DNA from: Zygnema cylindricum
Lineage: Eukaryota; Streptophyta; Zygnematophyceae; Zygnematales; Zygnemataceae
Length of the DNA stretch: 64,000 nt
Reading direction: 5' to 3'
NCBI GenBank assembly: GCA_037447655.1
Contig: JBBHKE010001334.1
Location: 134,001-198,000 of the forward strand
In this document: piece by piece, positions 56,281 to 64,000 of the stretch
Layout of the letters: every line of letters begins with the position of its first letter
Numbering within the stretch: the stretch's first letter is position 1
Notes under the pieces: generated by a model
What the model saw: the letters and a program-made list of their open reading frames with translations, nothing else
Database searches by the model: none
Told to the model about the DNA's origin: nothing
Translations under genes and position numbers: made by a program

Positions 56281-56593
56281 ACTTATCTTCCCTCGGAGTT
56301 CCCATAGCAAAAATAAAGATTCCCGGTACTAAAAAAAGGCACCGGAAGGTGATCACTCTGGTTTCGAAACAAATAACAGCAGGAAAAGGAGGGCAGGAGA
56401 GGGGAATGGACAGAGAGGAGGAGGAGGGAGGAGGAGGAGGAGGAGAGGGGGAGGGAGTGGGAGAGAGAGAGGACGGGACTAGGCAATATTTGACTAGATT
56501 AATTCACAAATTTTAACTGATGAAAGTCGTAAAAGCAAAGCAAATAAATTGGTGGGGGGGTTTTTTGAAAACACAGTTACTTACACGTTCAGA

Positions 56594-59205
56594 TTATTTT
56601 CTTCCATCCCATTCTTCATAAAATTGAGTCAAAAAATCCTCCATCACTTTATGTCGCCCCTCCGCTCTCCTTTTTCCCGACTGTCGAGGAATAGAAATAA
56701 AGGAAAAAAAAAACTCAATCATTCTTCTTGAAAATAATAAATTTCAACACCCTAACTAAACGCCTATTTTAACAATCCGAAGAAAAGTTGAAGATTCTTC
56801 AATTCACCTTTTTGGTTCATTCATTTTTTATCTTCAACTTTATAACGTTGTTTTCAGAAAATTTCATTGGTCCATTTTTTCTTTTCAAAATGTCAACTCA
56901 ATACCTTTCAGGTGATTGATTTCTATACCTCTGTTTTCATCAGATTTTTTAATTTTAATAACTTTTCGTAAAAATGATGAATCGTTGTTGAATTCTCGCT
57001 CTTATTTTGATACTCTTCTTTAGTCAAATCTTTTCGATATTCCCGAGACGGGTCGTGAAGGACTCGATTTCGAGCTCCTCCAAAAGTCAAACATCTTGCA
57101 ATTCCTAAAATGAGAAAAAAATAAAAATCAAACTAGAAATTAGGAAACGAGAAAAAGGAAAGAAAAAAATTTGCAAACAACACCATTACCGCCAGAACCT
57201 TGTGTTTGAGTGAAAATGGACAGCTGTAGAAAAAAGACAAAATGCAAGCAAGAAAAAAAATCAAATCGCTTCAATTTTGTTAGTTTTTTTTGTGCGTCTT
57301 TTTTTTCTCTCGAGATCAAATTCAAAATTGTACATTTACACTAAAAACCCAAAACAACAAACAAACAAAACTTAAATCTACAAAAACTTCATTAATTCTT
57401 TTGACACTGAAGGTGATCTTATAATGACTCAAATAAACATGATATACAAAAGAACACAAAAAACAAAAAAAAAGAACCTTTGATGAAAATATATTTCTTT
57501 TCTATCGCAGCCATATATTTTCAACAAAAAACACATAAAAACAATGTATCAACACAATTAATTGAAAAACAAATGTACAAATGAACAACTATAAAAATAA
57601 TGGTTAAATTCAAATTTTATCAACGAATGAGAATGATGAAGCTCACACTTCAACATCTACAGTGAAAAATCTTCGCTTCAACATCAAATAACAAGAAACA
57701 AAGAGACTTTCAACAACTCGTATTCAAAAATGAAAAAAAAATCAAAAATGAAAAAAAAAGGTTAAGGAAACAAATAAAAGAAGTTGAATGGATACCAATG
57801 GCTCCGATTGCATCCAAACGGTCGGCAGCTTGAACGACGCAAAATTCGGGAAAAAGACAATTCGAAGATTTGGAATCCGAAACTTTTTCGTCCGATTTCG
57901 AAGCAAGTTCTTCTTTGAACCCTACAACCTCCAAAACCCCAAAAAAGTCAATACCAACAAAATTAGAATGTGAATGTTAGTATCAAAATGTTGACGCCCA
58001 TATCGATATTCCAAGAAAAATAAAATAAGTTCAACAACAGAACCTACAACAGTAAACATAGGACCGATCGTAATGGTGATGTGTAATAACAAAAATTGAC
58101 AAAGATCAAATTTCTTACTATCTTTTCCAATGTTTTGTTCGGAGCTCTCTGTCTCATTTTCAGGAACTCAAGTTTGGCGAGAGATTGAAAAAAAACAAAA
58201 GATGTGAAACATTTTTTTTAACTTTTTTTTTTTTTGAAAAACCAAAGAAAAGATGTGTTAATTTCTTGTAAAAAAGAATCGAAATCATTGCTTTCAAATG
58301 CTCAAATGATTAAGAGAAGGGCATAGAAAGAAAATGAAACAGGAATTGTACCCATTCCCAAAATAATGTCCATTATAACATTTGTCTTTTCTGGGTCAAA
58401 ACTTTGGGAGTGTAAAAATTCCTCCACAGCGTCCGGTCCCACGCCTTCTCTACAAAAAAATACGAGAAACAATTAGAAAAAACAAAATACTATAATATTT
58501 TATTAAAAACAAGGAATAGAATGAAAAGTGGTTAAAAAGTAGGAAGGAGGAAAAAGGAAAAGAATAAACTCACCGAGAAGCATATTTGTGGTCACCTGCA
58601 AACCACAAAAAGTGTGGAAATGTAAAAAAGTAAAATGAAAATTATGCATACAGGAGCACAGAAAAAAAATGGTTTCCGTTTTTCCTTTATTCCTTTTTTC
58701 CTTTTCTCCATTTTACCCTTTTTCCTTTTTTCTTATTTTCCTCCTCTATTTTTTTTTTTTTGCAAAATTGAAACAAAATGAGGAAAAAGCAATACAAATA
58801 TCGTACCGATGTCGTGAAGGAGAGCGGCTAATTCCACCTGAATTAAAAAATTCAATCCAAACAAAAAGAAATGTCAATATTCCTACGATAAGGAGAGGGA
58901 GGGGGGAGGGGGAGGGGGAGGGGAAGGGGGGGGGGGGAGGGAGAGGGAGTAACTATTTGCATCGAAGCAGGAGGTAAGCCTTCTTCTTCTGCCATCGTCA
59001 CTGCCAGCTGTCGCACTCTCTCTGAGTGCCAGCTGTCATGAGAGGAGTCCCTTGCCACACATTTTGACCGGACGAAGTCTTCCGTTTTTAAAACGAGTTC
59101 ATTGTAGGCGACTTTTGGAAGATTTCCTTCAGACGAGGAAGTTGTCGTTTTCTTCTCCGAATAGTTCGACGACGCTTTCAGTTTGGAATCTGAAGTCGAA
59201 ACCAT
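56594..59205 (-). CDS. HD-domain metal-dependent phosphohydrolase, seven exons
   Basis: Exons on the minus strand: 59205-58954, 58837-58807, 58595-58574, 58449-58352, 57921-57796, 57104-56929, 56680-56594. All are GT-AG with consistent phases, giving 263 aa. The metal site H...HD...D is complete: SHDSWH (H56, H60), LLHDIGDHKY (H92, D93) and AADRLDAIGAIG (D168). The C-terminal IARCLTFGGARNR and HHFYEKLLKLKNLMKTE ... FLTQFYEEWDG segments match the bacterial YpgQ/YedJ-type HD family and its plant homologues. In many relatives the motif is DADRLDA; here the first D is A. The enzyme probably hydrolyses a phosphate ester or nucleotide; the substrate is unknown. An upstream in-frame ATG at 59289 would add 28 residues (no clear targeting sequence). 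It is inferred to be less likely. Confidence 0.93.
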
Positions 59206-59289
59206 CGAAATCTGGAGGCACGAGAGGGAGAGAGGAGAAGGAGAGGGAGGGAAATTTCGTGCTAGGGTTAGGTTTGAGACGGGAATCAT

Positions 59290-60118
59290 TGAAGCAGAAG
59301 GTAGACCACTCTTCGAAGAAATTAGAGTGGGAGAGGCGAGAGGTGGAAGGCCTTACGCGAAGGAACGGCGTAGGAGAGAGGGAGAAGGCGAGGGGATGAG
59401 GCAATGGGAGAGATATGGAGGAACAATTAGGGCTAAGGGTCACCCGGAAGGTTACAGACCTAAGGGCACTTTCCCATGTGCTAAAGTTACAGTTATTTTC
59501 TGTCGTTTTCCTCTATAACTTTGGAAAAAAACGAGAAAATACGCAACCGTACCAAAAAATTGAAATTACCACCGTACAAGTTGCGTTATTTTAGAAACTT
59601 TAATTGTACTGTAGTTTGTCGTTTAGCGCGATGCAGTTTGTCGTTTAGCGCGTTTCGACCCACTTTCGCGTCCTTCCGGCTCAAAGCGAGGTGATTTTAA
59701 ACAAAGTTCCACGACGTGGGCGAATATGCATATGATTTCGCACGCGACGGAGGTTTTTTACACTTTTTGTGCCCGGAGTACCAAAAAAAAAACCTACTGT
59801 ACGTTTCCAGCCTGTGCGAGACTTTTTTCCGTGCGTTTTTTCCCGTACAGTAACCGTGGAGGGGGTCTCGACCAACGGACGCCATTTAGCAAAATCGAAG
59901 TCCGTGAAAGCGCCGCGCCTCTCTCTCTCCCTCTCTCCCACTAACGCGTATATCTCACAATTCTTGCAATGAAAAAAGGCAAGAAAGGTATCAAGTGAAA
60001 GATCTCTAAAAAATATTTCTTTTGGCTATATTTTAGCTTATTTTGATGGCAAGTAGAGTGAGAACGGACGATAAAACAAAATGGGGAAACCATGGCGGAA
60101 TGTTTTAGATTCAATGAC
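59290..60118. other. Upstream flank of the HD-domain gene
   Basis: Contains purine-rich words to about 59410, probably promoter or leader of the minus-strand gene. A direct repeat of GTTTGTCGTTTAGCGCG lies at about 59616-59660. No gene on + is recognised. Confidence 0.35.
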
Positions 60119-60119
60119 G

Positions 60120-60310
60120 TCGACGCTATCAGAAGTGAGCGTGACGTCAATATGTCACAAACCCTAAACATCTACAATGTCACAAGTAGGTAGACGTCAA
60201 CAAACGTCGCTATTTTGTAAACGTCATCAATTGTCGCGAGTTTTGTAGTCGTCTACAAACCGTCACAAATTACACCCACGTCTACATCCGTCACGATCTA
60301 AAGTAACGAT
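60120..60310. repeat. Dispersed CGTC/GTCACAA-rich repeat, copy 2
   Basis: Related to 50870-51065 in the same orientation, and ending only about ten bases before the primer-binding site of the relict LTR. The join marks a deletion or insertion point inside the old copia element. Confidence 0.55.
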
Positions 60311-60318
60311 TTGATTTT

Positions 60319-61288
60319 GGGCCCATAACCTGTAATTCTGTGACCTCCATTGGTACACAAAATGTCCAGCTTATGTGAAGCCTCTAGGATAGTATATGCA
60401 CTTTTGACTTTGATAGTGAATACGTCCCACCCTGAGACGCAAAACTCTGACCGACTACACCCCGACTACACCCCTGTGTAGCATGGACTCCCCTGAGTCC
60501 GCTGCAAAAAGAATCACTGAATTTGCTCACCCGAGCATTAAGTTATGGCCGGCCAAAGATGACCTAAAAATACATAAGCACTCTGGGAGAGAGGCTGAAT
60601 CCAAGAAATATTCTAAGTCCTAAACTACCTCTCTAAGCCTACTACTAGTGTACCTATCCAATCAAATGACTGTAAGGTACAAGAAGGTACGGGTACCGCT
60701 GTACTTCTTGTACGACCATAGTACGGCATGGCCGCTCCGCTGACGCGTGTCAGTTCCTGAACCGAAGTTGCTCCCTCCGTGATACCCGTTGTCCAATCAT
60801 CCTTCGCCACGTGTCACCCGCCGACATATGCTCAGCAAACCGCCAAAAACCATTCCGGAATTCCGGCTCCTCCGCGAGCCGTCGTTCGTGAACTACTTTC
60901 AAATGTCCGTCAAAATTTGATGTCGTTTCGTGCGGTACTTTTTTTCGTGCGGTCTCGCACGTTTCATGTTCGTTTCGTCTCGTAATATGTTTAAGTGAAG
61001 TATGCCGACGTGTCACATTATAAATAAATAATGAACCCAGCATGTATATCGTTTCGTTAGGACCTAGTGGATAAGGTTAATGGCTGCGCCGTACGGCCAA
61101 TATCCGGAGGTCATCGGTGTAAGTCCTATTAGGGACTGCCTAAGTTTTGCATGAATTTAAAGCTTCTGCTCTGTCTCCTTACCTGTATGAGACAGCCATG
61201 GCTGCCTGCAAGTCCTCAGTGACTACGACAAGTATGAGGGTTGCTGGAAGACCATAAAGGACAAGACTATAAAATACCTTTTTCAACA
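60319..61288 (-). mobile_element. Relict copia LTR with primer-binding site
   Basis: 60331-61288 is a diverged relative of the 1030-bp LTR. It begins TGTAATTCTGTGACCTCCAT and shares GAAGCCTCTAGGATA, AGACTCCCCTGAGTC-like and GAATTTGCTC. It also shares AGCCATGGCT and TCAGTGACTACGACAAGT, and ends in CTTTTTCAACA. Outside it, 60319-60330 is GGGCCCATAACC, the same half-tRNA-Met site as the younger element. The internal coding region is gone. A tRNA-like module with A-box-like CTAGTGGATAAGG lies at about 61054-61136 on +. Confidence 0.85.
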
Positions 61289-61478
61289 TTCCGTACGCTT
61301 CCGTAAACGAACGTACATTTTATGGAAACTATTGTACTTTCCCTTAAATTGCCCCGTTCAGTTTACCGGACAGAAAGTACATCGCGTTTGTTTGCGATTT
61401 TTTCAAAAGTCACGAATTATACGTTTCAATCGTAAAAATTGAAAAAATCGCACGATTTGAATAACTATGCTTTTGATC
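61289..61478. other. Short spacer, nothing recognised
   Basis: GTAC-rich unique-looking sequence between the relict LTR and the next MITE. Confidence 0.3.
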
Positions 61479-61741
61479 ATAGTTCAAAAGTAGGTGAAAG
61501 TAGGCCCATTCAATATGCCTATTGTACGCAAAACATACAATATGACCTTAAGACCCATATTGTATTCTGATCAATTATAACAATCAGACCAAAAAATTTT
61601 ATTTACACCGTCAGATTCGGACGATCGGATTGTCGATGATCAAAGTAGCGATCTGAGAAGATCATATGAAAAGCCCATAACACAACTCACGTAAAGGCGC
61701 CGACCAAAGGCCTACCATAAAAATGCCTACTTTTTAACTAT
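61479..61741. mobile_element. AGTTCAAAAGTAGG MITE, short form (263 bp)
   Basis: Ends ATAGTTCAAAAGTAGG and CCTACTTTTTAACTAT are inverted repeats with one mismatch. The interior matches the 451-bp copy in inverted orientation at both sides (CAATATGACCTTAAGACCCA, AAAGTAGCGATCTGAGAAGA). The flanks CTTTTGAT and TTTTGGAT fit an imperfect 8-bp duplication. Confidence 0.8.
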
Positions 61742-61763
61742 GTTTTGGATGAATTCCTTCGTA

Positions 61764-61967
61764 CTTCACCGCTCATCGTTATTAGCGTTAAAGATTTATT
61801 AGTGTTAATGCAAAGTTAGAATTAATATTACTAATTTAGTGCAACGAGACGTGGCAGATTGTAGTCCACGTCCTTAAATAATGTTTGTTAACTCTATTTA
61901 GTGATTTTTGGCCAAAAAAAAGTTGCGACTGAACTAGTGTTATTAACACTAATAACGACGAGTGGTG
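61764..61967. mobile_element. TA-flanked MITE, short form (about 204 bp)
   Basis: The left end is TA then CTTCACCGCTCATCGTTATTAG. The right end is CTAATAACGACGAGTGGTG. The interior has the family block AACGAGACGTGGCAGATTG then TAGTCCACGTCCTTAAATA. It lies 22 bases from the preceding MITE. Confidence 0.75.
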
Positions 61968-63161
61968 TTGTGCTCGACGATCTTTCGAGAGAAGGGGCCT
62001 TGGGAGCCCTCTCGCTTGTTTCCTTAGTTCTTTTTGTTGTTAGTGACCTTAATTTGTTTTTGTCGTCACCACTTATCAAAGGCTTTACTGAGAGTGTAAG
62101 TTCCTATCCTCCTTCTATCTACTATTGCTATTATGGATTGCCAACGTGTTTTGAAACTCCTTCAGCATACGCCACCGAGACTAGAGGATTTAAGGGATTT
62201 CTTTTACAATTGTTTTACCTCTGATAACTTTCTGTCCGTTTCTTTTGTTTTACACTATTTTGTTGTTGTTTCTGTGATCGTTGTCCATTTCAATGTCTTT
62301 AGTTGGCTTGCCCTTATTCATGAGTAATTCTACATAAATTCCCTATCATCAAAGGACAACTTCCAGTGGTTTATTGTGAAGCGCTTGGAGCGTTAGTCGT
62401 AACAAATTTTGAGACAAGCCGCCTCGATAAAAACCTGTAAAATAATTTTTAAATCTTGAGACTTTCAAACACGCCTCATTCCCAATCTTATATTTCACAT
62501 CTTATATGGAGATTACACCATCAAGTTTTGAAAATCTTATGCTCGATTAGAAGACCCGTCCGGGCATTTGAAAAGGAACATCTTCTGTAAATCTCACCTG
62601 TACCCGCGATCAAGTACATGAAAGCACAAATTATCCATGTTTCATAATGAGTTCGCCATCATCACCATTACCATTTCATTCTTTCAAATGTTTTCCGCAC
62701 AATCGGAATCGGCTCTGTTGAGACGGAACATAAGAAAACCATGGAAAAAAAAACAGCTTTGAACAAAGCTGCATTGTAATAAAGTTTCCGATTTATAACA
62801 GTACAAGTGGTAGTCGAACTTATCCCATAATCATACCAAATATGGTACTGACAAATATGACAAATATGGAATACTTAGTGGAAGTTCCCCACTATCGTCA
62901 TAGCATGTCAAATCTAAATGAGGCTTGATGATATTTGCTCTAAGATAGTTTTCATGTGTATGTTTTCACATTTCAGTGTCGTACACCGAAAAGCGTATTT
63001 CTATTTGCGTTAGTGTCTTTTTGCCGCTTAAATCACCTTTCCTCGCACATTTCCTACTTACTTCCTACCCTAAAATGAGTGCATACGACCATTTGCCTGT
63101 GGCTCAACAAGAGCCTCATAAGCACCTCCGGGAATCCTCAACAATTCTTCATGTCTCTCCA
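61968..63161. other. Spacer, nothing recognised
   Basis: Open stretches at 61901-62224, 62133-62327 and 62976-63215 lack known motifs. Composition resembles other spacers. Old introns of the ABCB fragment to the right are possible downstream of it, but no exon could be identified. Confidence 0.3.
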
Positions 63162-63687
63162 CTATTGAACCGTTTCAACAACAGCGATTTGGTTTATGTT
63201 TATAATCGTCAATAAACGACGAGCAATCACAATTTCTGTCCTTTCTACCATAACACGATCACACAATGCCTCTTGCACATGTTTTCCCGATTCAGCATCT
63301 AGTGCCAATGTTGCCTCAACTGATAAAAGTAATTGAGGATTTTTGGCAATCGCTCGAGCCATTGGGACGCATTGGTTTTGAGCTCCAGCTAATTGTATCC
63401 CTCTCTCTCCAACAATAGTATTGTATCCCTCTGGGAGAGAGGAAATGAATGTATGTGCATTTGCGTCTCAAATTCACTTCCGGATGCTCCCTCAATTTCC
63501 ATACAAAATATTTTCGCTAATGGTTGTATTGAAAAGTAGTAAAAAGCACAAGTTCTTGACTAACAAGACTATTTTCTTTGTAACATTTCGCTGAGATTCT
63601 CTTACATCAAAACTGTCAACCATCACTTTTCCATCTTTATAACCTTTCAAGATTTCCACTACAGTTTTCTCCACTGATCGCCACAAT
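63162..63687 (-). pseudogene. ABCB-type ABC transporter nucleotide-binding domain, broken
   Basis: Reads from a likely exon start at 63687 (IVAISGE). It continues through TVVEILKGYKDGKVMVDSFD, a Q-loop region reduced to VKNLCFLLLFNTTISENILY, and [20 protein letters not shown]. It ends with [23 protein letters not shown] and [10 protein letters not shown]. This is the order of a plant ABCB (MDR/P-glycoprotein-like) ATP-binding domain. The P-loop is disrupted by a small deletion and frame change. A stop and frameshift lie around 63480-63495. The signature is LAGAQ rather than LSGGQ, and Walker B has V for the key D. It cannot work as an ATPase. The rest of the gene may lie beyond the right edge. 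Confidence 0.82.
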
Positions 63688-64000
63688 CTGCAAACATCAG
63701 ATTTTATGTTAGTTGGGATAAAAAAAATTACAGCAAACAAATTGCTTTCATGTTTTTGTGCAAGTAAATCACAAATCAAGCAACATTTTGTATATTTTTC
63801 CGAGAGATACATGTATTGCTCCACTGCTTGTGCTTCGCAAGTAAAAAAACCACCTGTATTCATTCAGGATTGTTGAATTGTGAAACATTATTGCACTGAT
63901 TAAAGGACAAGGATCACAAAGAGAAGAAATGGAGAGTTTCAAAAGTTTTAGTTACTAACAGTTTTCCATAAGAAACCCGCGATTGCGTGGCTTTGCTATT
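63688..64000. other. Right edge, possible further ABCB debris
   Basis: A minus-strand stretch GGFFTCEAQAVEQYMYLSEK (about 63850-63790) is reminiscent of the loop that precedes the ATP-binding domain in ABCB half-transporters. The match is too weak to call. The sequence continues past the window. Confidence 0.3.

Overview
The window looks like nuclear DNA of a plant-type (streptophyte) eukaryote. It has three spliced protein genes with GT-AG introns and T-rich acceptor tracts, long intergenic spaces and many transposons. Two gene architectures point to the green lineage: a plant-style SCAPER homologue, and an F-box/Sel1/MYND protein. The species cannot be named from the sequence. A charophyte alga or an early-diverging land plant is an inference.

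Genes. (1) A SCAPER-like gene on + (5457-17318) resolves into nine phase-consistent coding exons, about 1941 aa. (2) An F-box/Sel1-repeat/MYND gene on - (29552-25809) has four exons, about 627 aa, and a first intron filled with long G tracts (C tracts in the transcript). (3) An HD-domain metal-dependent phosphohydrolase gene on - (59205-56594) has seven exons, 263 aa, including 31-nt and 22-nt micro-exons. These look like independent housekeeping genes, with no sign that they form one pathway.

Mobile DNA fills most of the rest. A degenerate hobo/Hermes-like hAT transposase lies at 1-2195 and runs off the left edge. An almost intact Ty1/copia element lies at 37924-44334 on -, with 1030-bp LTRs about 99% identical and an ATCGC target duplication. 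Its polyprotein has two in-frame stops and one frameshift. Its primer-binding site matches the anticodon arm of plant initiator tRNA-Met (half-tRNA priming), and its LTRs carry a tRNA-like module on the opposite strand. A diverged relative at 60319-61288 keeps both traits. The copia element sits inside one copy of an older local duplication (34641-44824 against 44860-47153), and the second copy preserves the unoccupied site. There is also a degraded Ty3/gypsy RNase H fragment (about 50.1-50.3 kb) and a degraded ABCB transporter fragment at the right end.

Small inverted-repeat elements are abundant. A TA-flanked MITE family (TIR near CACCGCCAATCGTTATTAG) has about ten copies, including two in SCAPER introns. 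Two non-autonomous families have 8-bp target duplications (hAT-like). A foldback element at 51336-52794 has two MITEs lodged in tandem at the central TA of its palindrome. A repeat of about 1.5 kb occurs at 18.9-20.5 kb and, inverted, at 53.6-54.85 kb.

No CRISPR array, rRNA gene or convincing free-standing tRNA gene was seen.
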